A stretch of 5,775 nt of DNA from Hyphomicrobiales bacterium. Its GTDB lineage: Bacteria; Pseudomonadota; Alphaproteobacteria; Rhizobiales; Kaistiaceae. The notes under the pieces were generated by a model. That model was not told where the DNA came from, did not search any database, and saw nothing but the letters and a program-made list of their open reading frames with translations. This document shows positions 1 through 5,775 of this stretch, in pieces. The stretch spans positions 1-5,775 of the forward strand of contig JAFKJZ010000310.1 of assembly GCA_017305815.1 (NCBI GenBank). The letters run 5' to 3'. A program made the position numbers and the translations under genes. Position 1 is the stretch's first letter. Each line of letters begins with the position of its first letter.

Positions 1-7
1 GAATTGA

Positions 8-52
8 TTAACCATGCTTCGTAACGGGTCCTTCACCCTGTTCGCTAACCAT
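8..52 (+). promoter_or_regulatory. Putative CtrA-type boxes upstream of ccrM
   Basis: Two related octamers stand in the ccrM upstream region: TTAACCAT at 8-15 and CTAACCAT at 45-52, with starts 37 bp apart. TTAACCAT is a known variant of the motif bound by the cell-cycle regulator CtrA in alphaproteobacteria, and ccrM is a known CtrA target in Caulobacter. The classical TTAA-N7-TTAA arrangement is not met at either site, and no GANTC site lies in 1-87. The sequence shows the repeats; binding by CtrA is inferred. The region upstream of base 1 is not visible, so more of the promoter may lie outside the window. Confidence 0.45.
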
Positions 53-54
53 AG

Positions 55-1212
<1,158 letters not shown>

Positions 1213-1215
1213 GCC

Positions 1216-1245
1216 GACGCCGCGGGGCTCCGGTCCCGCGGTGTC
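1216..1245 (+). terminator. Hairpin terminator after ccrM
   Basis: Just after the ccrM stop, bases 1216-1226 pair with 1235-1245 in an 11-bp stem with one G-U pair, around an 8-base loop. The core is CCGCGGG/CCCGCGG. A short TGTTT follows at 1247-1251, giving a weak T-tract on the plus strand. It sits in the 57-bp gap between two convergent stops, so the stem may also slow transcription arriving on the minus strand, although no T-run follows it in that direction. Confidence 0.6.
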
Positions 1246-1269
1246 CTGTTTGGCCGCTGGTGTGTCGGA

Positions 1270-2178
1270 TCAGGCCGCCAGCGGTTCGAATATCAGCGCC
1301 TGGTGCGCCGAGGTTCCGGCCATGACGCCATCCGCCGAGGCAAAGGTGGCGTTATGCATGCCGCGGGCGATGTCGCCGGCGGCGTAGACGCCCGGAACCG
1401 TCGTCATCTTCATGGCGTCGGTGAGGATCACCGGCCCCAGAATACCTTCCTCGAAGGCGCAGCCGAGCTGCTCGGCGATCGGGCTCGCCATCCGCGTGCG
1501 CGAGCCGGTGAAGATGGCATCGAGCGCGACGACGCGGCCATCCTCGAGCCGCAACCCCGACAATTCCGTCTCCGTTCCTTCCAGCGCCACGACCCTGGCC
1601 GGTTCGATCGCGACGTTCCTGTGTTGCAGCTGGCCGAGCGTATCGGCATCCGGCATCGCGCCGCCGTTGAGGAAGAAGGTCGTCGGCCCCCAGTCGGGCA
1701 GCATCAGCGCCTGGTGCACCGACTTTTCCATGACGTTGAGGGCCCCGAGCCGCCGGCCCTTGAACTCGTAGCCGTGGCAATAGGGGCAATGCAGCACCGA
1801 CTTGCCCCACTTGCCGGCGAGGCCGGGAATGTCGGGAAGCTCGTCGACGACGCCGAAGGCGAGGACGAGCTTGGCGGCCTGAAGCGTCTCGCCCATGCCG
1901 AGATCGACGGCGAAGCCGTCCGGAATCGCATGGGCATGGATCGCCGTGCCGCCGACGAAATGGACGTTCGGATAGGCGAGAAGCTTTTCGCGCGCCTGGG
2001 CGATCATGGCGCGGGGCGCGGCGCCGTCCTGGCCGAAGAAGCCGTGCGAGGCGGCGGCGAAGCGGTTGCGCGGCGTGTCGCTGTCGACGACGCAGACGGA
2101 GCGCCCGGCGCGGGCGAGCTGCATGGCGGCCGAAAGCCCGGCATAGCTGCCGCCGATGATGATGGCGTCATGAGGCAT
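1270..2178 (-). CDS. Thioredoxin-reductase-like NAD(P)/FAD-dependent oxidoreductase
   Basis: A 302-residue soluble flavoprotein of the class II pyridine nucleotide-disulfide oxidoreductase type. The FAD-binding Rossmann motif is at the N-terminus (IIGGSYAGLSAA, from residue 7), a redox-active cysteine pair lies in HCPYCHGYE (C131 and C134), and the second FAD motif GVYAAGD is at 263-269. The length is near that of bacterial thioredoxin reductase (about 310-320). The active-site pair is CPYC rather than the CATC type of classical TrxB, and the place where the NADPH-binding GxGxxA motif is expected (about 141-156, LGALNVMEKSVHQ) has no clear glycine motif. It is therefore probably not the housekeeping TrxB, and its electron donor and partner are unknown. 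ATG at 2178 is supported by GAAGGA at 2187-2192 (minus strand, 8-nt spacing) inside the end of the Rrf2 gene. The two genes overlap by 11 bp, which suggests translational coupling and control by the Rrf2 protein. Confidence 0.88.
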   Translation of the reverse strand: MPHDAIIIGGSYAGLSAAMQLARAGRSVCVVDSDTPRNRFAAASHGFFGQDGAAPRAMIAQAREKLLAYPNVHFVGGTAIHAHAIPDGFAVDLGMGETLQAAKLVLAFGVVDELPDIPGLAGKWGKSVLHCPYCHGYEFKGRRLGALNVMEKSVHQALMLPDWGPTTFFLNGGAMPDADTLGQLQHRNVAIEPARVVALEGTETELSGLRLEDGRVVALDAIFTGSRTRMASPIAEQLGCAFEEGILGPVILTDAMKMTTVPGVYAAGDIARGMHNATFASADGVMAGTSAHQALIFEPLAA

Positions 2179-2629
2179 GGCTGATGTCCTTCTCTGTACC
2201 GCGCCTGGCGAGGTAGCGCTGGTGGAAGTCGGCTGCGAGGGCGGCCAGCGTGACGGCGCCGAGGCGCTCCATCAGGAGCTGTTCGGCCTCCTGGAAGGCG
2301 CTTTCCAGCGACGCGTTGACGGCCTGCTCGACCAGGCAGGCCGGATTTTCGGAGCGATGGCCGAGCGCGAAGACCGGCGGCGACCCGAGGGCGACGTAGA
2401 TGTCGTCGAGGGTGACTGCAGCGGGATCGCAGATGACGGTCCAGCCGCCGCCATGGCCCTTTTCCGAATGGACGAAGCCGGCGTCGCGCAGCCCGGCCAT
2501 GATCCGGCGGACGACGACCGGATTGGTCGACATCATCTCGGCGAGGCGCTCCGAGGTGATCGGCTCGCCGGCCTCGAGCATGTGGAGGAGGACGTGCAGG
2601 ACGCCCGAAAGTCTGCTGTCGTATCTCAT
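2168..2629 (-). CDS. Rrf2-family transcriptional regulator
   Basis: A 153-residue DNA-binding protein. The N-terminal winged helix-turn-helix is typical of Rrf2: residues 34-53 (STNPVVVRRIMAGLRDAGFV) hold the recognition helix, and the wing is EKGHGGGWTV at 56-65. Well-known Rrf2 members such as IscR and NsrR bind an Fe-S cluster through three cysteines in the second half. Here that region has only C98 (NPACLVEQ), and the other cysteine, C67, is just after the wing. A three-cysteine cluster site is therefore absent, and sensing through a single thiol or by another means is more likely. The gene lies first in a pair with a disulfide flavoprotein and overlaps it by 11 bp. A 31-bp palindrome covers its start codon and -10 region, so autorepression is likely. 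There is no Shine-Dalgarno sequence ahead of the ATG, consistent with a leaderless message. Confidence 0.93.
   Translation of the reverse strand: MRYDSRLSGVLHVLLHMLEAGEPITSERLAEMMSTNPVVVRRIMAGLRDAGFVHSEKGHGGGWTVICDPAAVTLDDIYVALGSPPVFALGHRSENPACLVEQAVNASLESAFQEAEQLLMERLGAVTLAALAADFHQRYLARRGTEKDISHAS
2187..2192 (-). promoter_or_regulatory. Ribosome binding site of the oxidoreductase inside the Rrf2 gene
   Basis: On the minus strand GAAGGA ends 8 nt before ATG 2178. It lies within the last codons of the Rrf2 reading frame, so the second gene has its own strong ribosome site while the first has none. This could give more flavoprotein than regulator from one message. Confidence 0.6.
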
Positions 2630-2653
2630 GAAACAAATAATGTTACATGAGAT
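2623..2653. promoter_or_regulatory. 31-bp palindromic operator over the Rrf2 start codon
   Basis: Two 13-bp half-sites face each other across a 5-bp centre (2636-2640). The left half at 2623-2635 reads ATCTCATGAAACA; the right half at 2641-2653, read on the minus strand, is ATCTCATGTAACA. Twelve of 13 positions match. The palindrome includes the Rrf2 start codon and first codons (2629 downward) and the proposed -10 element. Rrf2 proteins bind as dimers to dyad sites of about this size, so it is the obvious autoregulatory operator. The dyad is seen directly; the binding protein is inferred. Confidence 0.75.
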
Positions 2654-2666
2654 GCGACGTTGTCAA
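2637..2666 (-). promoter_or_regulatory. Sigma-70-type promoter of the Rrf2-oxidoreductase operon
   Basis: On the minus strand a perfect -35 TTGACA (2661-2666) is followed, after 18 bp, by CATTAT (2637-2642) as the -10, which matches 4 of 6 consensus bases. Transcription would then start around 2630, at or next to the ATG at 2629, giving a leaderless or almost leaderless mRNA. The palindrome at 2623-2653 overlaps the -10 and start site, so a bound dimer would block RNA polymerase. Confidence 0.6.
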
Positions 2667-2695
2667 CCGGGCGGGGTAAGGGGAGGGCGCGCGGG

Positions 2696-3340
2696 TCAGG
2701 CGTTCGGGACGCCGTCGACCGCAATGCGATCGAGCTCGATGCCATGGCGGGCGAGGTCGGCGCGCATTGTCGCCGCGTCGATGAACTGCTCCGCCTGCCA
2801 GCCGGCCGCCCGCGCTCCTTCGACATTCGCCGCGTTGTCGTCGAAGAACAGCGTTGCCGCAGGCGTCAGGCCGAAGGTATCGGCGTGCAGCCGGTAGATC
2901 TCGGGTTCGGGCTTCACGAGCGCGACGCGGCCGGAAACCGTGACGCCGCGAAACCGGCGCAGATAGGGAAAGCGCTCCTGCGCCTCGATGAAGGTATCTT
3001 CGGCGAAGTTGGTCAGCGCGGTGACGTCGTGGCCGTTCGAGATCAGCTGGTCCAGTATGCCGGGCGTTTCCTCCAGCGAGCCCGGCACCATCTCGTGCCA
3101 GTGGGCGCGCCAGGCCCGTATCCGCGCTTCCTGTTCCGGGAATTGCGCGATCAGCTCCGTCTCGGCGTCGGCCCAGCTGCGGCCGCGATCCTGTTCCAGG
3201 TTCCAGTCATGCGTGCAGATTTCGGCGAGGAAGCGCTGACGCTCCCGGTCGTCCGGGATCAGGCGACGGAAGGGGATCTCCGGATCCCAGCGCAGCAGGA
3301 CATTGCCGATGTCGAAGACGATGTGCCGGATCTCGCTCAT
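2696..3340 (-). CDS. HAD-superfamily hydrolase, subfamily IA (YihX-like phosphatase)
   Basis: A 214-residue cytoplasmic hydrolase of the haloacid dehalogenase superfamily, likely a phosphatase acting on a small phosphorylated metabolite. The four HAD motifs are visible: nucleophile D10 in VFDIGNVLLRWD, T110 in ALTNF, K143 in LVKPEPEIY, and the acidic pair D167-D168 in FFDDNAANVEGA. Motif I is D-x-G-N-V rather than D-x-D, as in YihX, a sugar-phosphate phosphatase, so the usual second aspartate is missing in the typical way for that branch. The ATG at 3340 was chosen because AGGAG lies 9 nt before it and the conserved fold begins immediately. The frame is open further upstream to 3502, with an ATG at 3412 giving a 24-residue extension without a good ribosome site. 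The stop is 29 bp before the -35 box of the downstream Rrf2 operon, with no hairpin between, so read-through is possible. The substrate cannot be told from sequence. Confidence 0.9.
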   Translation of the reverse strand: MSEIRHIVFDIGNVLLRWDPEIPFRRLIPDDRERQRFLAEICTHDWNLEQDRGRSWADAETELIAQFPEQEARIRAWRAHWHEMVPGSLEETPGILDQLISNGHDVTALTNFAEDTFIEAQERFPYLRRFRGVTVSGRVALVKPEPEIYRLHADTFGLTPAATLFFDDNAANVEGARAAGWQAEQFIDAATMRADLARHGIELDRIAVDGVPNA

Positions 3341-3384
3341 GGGCGTTCGCTCCTGAATGTCTTGAAACATATCCTTGAAACGAC

Positions 3385-3431
3385 TGACTGCCTGCAGTGT
3401 CGTTTTCTTCATGACGCTGTGAAGGCAGTCA
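3385..3431. repeat. Inverted repeat in the HAD leader
   Basis: TGACTGCCT at 3385-3393 is exactly complementary to AGGCAGTCA at 3423-3431, with 29 bp between. In a minus-strand transcript starting upstream of 3431 it could form a leader hairpin ahead of the HAD gene; at DNA level it could be a pair of regulator half-sites. No T-run follows, so it is not a typical terminator. Confidence 0.45.
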
Positions 3432-3583
3432 CTGACAATTTCGCGTGCCTTAATAATGTTCCCGCTGGCTGGAAGTTCTGCCGTGGCGTAGATTCCGGCC
3501 AAAGAAGATCAGCTTGCTTCGTGTCTGGGACTGCGGCTCTTCTAACCTCTGCTTGGCCGCGCCCGCGCCACGGACGACGTTCC

Positions 3584-3591
3584 GGGAGAGG
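3584..3591 (+). promoter_or_regulatory. Ribosome binding site of the secreted-protein gene
   Basis: GGGAGAGG at 3584-3591 ends 5 nt before ATG 3597 (8 nt from its GGGAG core). It decides the start in favour of 3597 over the internal ATG at 3669, which has only a weak site but would give a more compact signal peptide. Confidence 0.55.
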
Positions 3592-3596
3592 CGACC

Positions 3597-3740
3597 ATGT
3601 TTACGGGCTCGATGACGGCGCGGTGCAAAGCCAGCGCGGAATCGGCATTTTTCTCATCACGAAGCTGGATGCGGCGCCTATCGGGCGCCGTTTTGCTGTC
3701 GCTGGCCGGCGCGGGCTTCGCCGCCAATCCGGCAGGCGCC
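3597..3740 (+). other. Sec-type signal peptide
   Basis: Residues 1-48 carry a long n-region, the arginines of WMRRLSG (residues 24-30), the hydrophobic core AVLLSLAGAGFAA and a likely signal peptidase I site AGA|QS after residue 48. If translation starts at the internal ATG 3669, the signal is a standard 24-residue one. It predicts export to the periplasm or beyond. Confidence 0.75.
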
Positions 3741-5775
3741 CAGTCGCAACAGGCGATCGTCGGGCCCGAGGATGCCGTCGTTACCGGCTTCTCGGGCGCG
3801 GCGACGGGGCCGGCGCCGAACGGCGCCGACCCGCTCGATTATCTCGTCATACCGCCGGATGGTCCCGCTGCTCGCGTCATCGACAGCCGTTCACGGTCAA
3901 GGCCGGCCAGGTCGGGCAGGTGTTCGGCGTCGCGCTCGACGATGCGCCGGCGCCCTCGATCTATCTCGCCGCGACGTCGGCCTATGGTCTGTCGATCGGC
4001 CTCGCAGACGCATCGGGCGGCGGCTTCAAGCGGCTGCTGCACGGCCTGCAGGGCGCCGAGTTCCTTCCCAACCAGTTCGGCCCGGCGGCGCAGCGCGGTG
4101 GCCCGACCTCGATCTGGCGCGTCGATGGCACCACCGGCCAGGTCACGCTCTTCGCCAATATCGGCGATGAGGGCGTCAACGCCGCCGCTTCGCTGGGAGG
4201 CCTCGCCTATGACCCGCGCAGCCAGCAGATCTTCGCCGCCGACCGCGCGACCGGACTGATCCACAAGCTCAGCCTTGATGGCACGGACCGCGGCACCTTT
4301 GACCACGGGCTGGAGGCCCGCCCCGCCAACGGCCTGGCCGAGGCGCCGCTGACCCCCGTCACCGTCGATATCGCCAGCCAGTCCTTCGATACGGAGCAGC
4401 CGGCGACCTGGGGCTATGCCGATCCCGAGCGCCTGGTCTTCGCGCTCGCCATGCGGGACGACCGCCTGTTCTATTCCGTCGCCGCCGGGCCGGAGATCTG
4501 GTCCGTCGGCATCAACCGCGACGGCTCTTTTGCCCGTGATGCGCGCTTCGAGACCGCCGTGGAGGCGCTTGGCCCGGGCATGGAGGTGTCCTCCATAGCC
4601 TTCGACAATCGCGGCCTGCTCTATGTGGCCGAACGCGCGCCGCCGACCGGCGCCTATGATTTCACCAACGTCGCGGAGGGCGGCAACAGCCGCGTGCTGC
4701 GTTTCCGCGCGAAGACGCGGGTCGATTCCGAGCCTGGCCTGTGGCAGCCGGTGCCCGAGCAATATGCCGTTGGCCAACTGCCGGACTACCGCAATGCCGA
4801 TGGCGGCGTCGCCCTCGGCCGCGGCTATGATTCCAGCGGCCGCATCCAGATGAACGCCTGCGCCGTCACGCTCTGGTCGACCGGCGAGCAGCTTCTGGGC
4901 GATGCGCCTTCCGTCGAACCCGTGGACGGCCTGCAGGGCAACGACACCCAGCTTGTGCTGCCCACCAACGCGCCGCCGACCAACAGCTGGTTCATCGCCT
5001 ATGGCGACAAGCCGGGCGACAGGTCATTCTCGGGCCATATGGGCGCCGTCGTCACGCTGCCCTGCGAGGCCGCGCCGGTGCCCGGTCGCCGCGTTGTAGC
5101 GCCGCCGCCGCCGCCGCGTTTCTCGGAACCGCTTCCCCCGCCGCCACCGGTGCTGCTCGGTTGCCCGGTCGGAACGTTCCTGGTCGGCGATACCTGCCTG
5201 CTGCCGCCCAGTTGCCCGATAGGAACGCGCTTCCGCGATGGCTACTGTGTCTCTATCGGCTGCCCGCCGGACATGATCCGTCTGAACGGCACCTGCCTTC
5301 CCCCGCCGATTCATTGCGAGCGTTACGAGACCTTCGTCGACGGGCGCTGCATTCCCTGGCGCTGCCCGCCGGATCTGGTCCGCATGCCCAACGGCTATTG
5401 CGGCTGCCCGCGTGACGAAATCTACGTCCGTGGCCAGTGCATCCCGCAGCGTTGCCCGCCGGACATGTTCATGACGCGCGACGGTCGCTGCCTGCCTCCG
5501 CAGGGATGCCGCCCGCCCATGTTCATGGATCGCAACGGTCGTTGCGTGCCGCCGGTCGGCTGCCGCCCGCCGCTGTTCATGGACCGCTATGGCCGTTGCG
5601 TTCCGCCGCAGGGCGAATGCCGCCCGCCGATGGTGCGCGACTTCAACGGCCGTTGCGTTCCGCCGCAGGGTGAGTGCCGCCCGCCGATGGTGCGCGACTT
5701 CAACGGCCGTTGCGTTCCGCCGCAGGGTGAGTGCCGCCCGCCGATGGTGCGCGACAACAACGGCCGTTGCGTGCC
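3597..5775 (+). CDS. Secreted propeller-like protein with Cys-rich repeats; frameshifted, 3' end outside window
   Basis: No named gene is recognised. The reading is 3597-3884 in one frame (about 96 residues), then a shift near 3879-3890 into the frame of TTC 3890, which stays open for 628 codons to the window edge. Domains in order: signal peptide (residues 1-48); a domain at about 3740-5090 with blade-like segments resembling NHL/SMP-30 propellers, such as GGLAYDPRSQQIFAAD (4198-4245) and IAFDNRGLLYVAE (from about 4597); a linker with two five-proline runs (5099-5161); then at least 12 two-cysteine modules. The protein is probably exported and disulfide-bonded, perhaps at the cell surface. 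Both frames have G/C-rich third positions in their own part, so both look like real coding sequence. The second frame is also open upstream, past a GTG at 3623, but that reading is arginine-rich and has no signal peptide. The gene may be a young pseudogene, or one base or a short segment may be missing from the sequence. Confidence 0.75.
3879..3890 (+). other. Frameshift position in the secreted-protein gene
   Basis: Upstream, the frame of ATG 3597 reads sensibly up to RVID (ending 3884) and then becomes arginine/serine-rich. Downstream, the frame starting QPFTVKAGQVGQVFGVALDD (CAG at 3884) continues to 5773. The net change equals loss of one base, or of 3n+1 bases, from the coding sequence. 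No slippery heptamer or long homopolymer is present, so programmed frameshifting is unlikely. Confidence 0.7.
5099..5161 (+). other. Proline-rich linker
   Basis: In the frame of the secreted protein this codes for APPPPP, a short RFSEPL spacer and a second five-proline run followed by VLLG. It divides the propeller-like domain from the cysteine modules and probably forms a stiff extended spacer. The DNA is a CCG-rich low-complexity tract. Confidence 0.8.
5162..5775 (+). repeat. At least 12 tandem two-cysteine protein modules
   Basis: Every unit has the form C-x(10-11)-C with a conserved G-x-C before the second cysteine and mostly a CPP or CRPP start. Early units are diverged (CPVGTFLVGDTC, CPIGTRFRDGYC, CERYETFVDGRC) with unit lengths of about 14-18 residues. 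Later ones converge on a 19-residue CRPPMVRDFNGRCVPPQGE. Each probably forms an internal disulfide outside the cytoplasm. The array is cut by the window edge in its twelfth unit. Confidence 0.85.
5561..5775 (+). repeat. 57-bp DNA tandem repeats
   Basis: Unit starts at TGC 5561, 5618, 5675 and 5732 are exactly 57 bp apart. Units 5618-5674 and 5675-5731 are identical base for base; the partial unit from 5732 differs at TTC to AAC and GTT to GTG; the unit at 5561 differs more. The period is a multiple of three, so copy-number changes keep the frame. Confidence 0.9.

Larger units (their letters stand above)
3341..3596. other. Divergent intergenic region
   Basis: These 256 bp separate the HAD gene (-) from the secreted-protein gene (+) and must hold both promoters. 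Visible structure: an inverted repeat (3385-3393 with 3423-3431), a direct repeat CTTGAAAC at 3361-3368 and 3374-3381, and a GATTC (GANTC, CcrM target) at 3491-3495. AT-richer stretches are found at 3432-3460. No convincing -35/-10 pair could be fixed for either direction, and no RNA gene was recognised. Confidence 0.6.

Noticed and set aside
1303..2184. 293-codon open frame on the plus strand
   Set aside because: It lies antisense to the oxidoreductase, which has clear FAD and CPYC motifs; the plus-strand product shows none and is Arg/Asp/Gly-rich.
3514..3546. Promoter TTGCTT ... TCTAAC for the secreted-protein gene
   Set aside because: The spacing of 21 bp is too long and both boxes match poorly, so it was not listed as a feature.
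3860..3900. Programmed -1 ribosomal frameshifting
   Set aside because: No slippery heptamer of the X-XXY-YYZ type and no clear downstream stem or pseudoknot were found at the frame change; mutation or sequence error is simpler.
3839..4777. 312-codon open frame on the minus strand
   Set aside because: It is antisense to the well-supported secreted-protein frame, with no recognisable domain and a composition expected from the opposite strand of GC-rich coding DNA.
5561..5775. CRISPR-like repeat array
   Set aside because: The 57-bp units are directly adjacent without unique spacers, are in frame and encode a cysteine module.

Overview
The window reads as chromosomal DNA of a high-GC alphaproteobacterium, most likely of the order Hyphomicrobiales (Rhizobiales). 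The main reason is a complete CcrM cell-cycle DNA methyltransferase with TAACCAT boxes upstream, which resemble the CtrA motif. G/C-rich third codon positions and the secreted protein family at the right end also fit. No tRNA, rRNA, CRISPR array, transposase or phage gene was seen.

Layout: (1) 1-87 is the ccrM promoter region, followed by ccrM (88-1212, +). (2) A hairpin terminator candidate lies in the 57-bp gap between ccrM and a convergent gene. (3) 1270-2629 (-) is a two-gene redox cassette. An Rrf2-type regulator overlaps by 11 bp a thioredoxin-reductase-like flavoprotein with a CPYC disulfide. Its promoter has a perfect TTGACA box and a 31-bp near-perfect palindrome that covers both the -10 region and the regulator's start codon, so the gene is probably autoregulated and its mRNA leaderless or nearly so. 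(4) 2696-3340 (-) is a HAD-superfamily phosphatase whose stop lies only 29 bp before the Rrf2 -35 box, with no visible terminator, so read-through is possible. (5) 3341-3596 is a divergent intergenic region with an inverted repeat, a short direct repeat and one GANTC site. (6) 3597-5775 (+) is a large secreted protein that runs off the window. It has a signal peptide, a propeller-like domain with NHL/SMP-30-like blades, a proline-rich linker and at least 12 tandem two-cysteine modules.

The last gene is the most unusual part. Its signal peptide and first ~96 codons are in one frame. The remaining 628 codons, ending only at the window edge, are in another, so a frameshift near 3879-3890 breaks it, either as a real mutation or as a sequence error. 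The long second frame has no stop inside the window and is easily missed. Its 3' end is made of 57-bp repeats, two of them identical, which is a sign of recent duplication.

Functional links: CcrM would methylate GANTC sites, and a scan by eye found only seven in the window. The Rrf2-flavoprotein pair looks like a self-contained thiol/redox-responsive unit. I see no restriction partner for CcrM and no complete new defence or mobile system.
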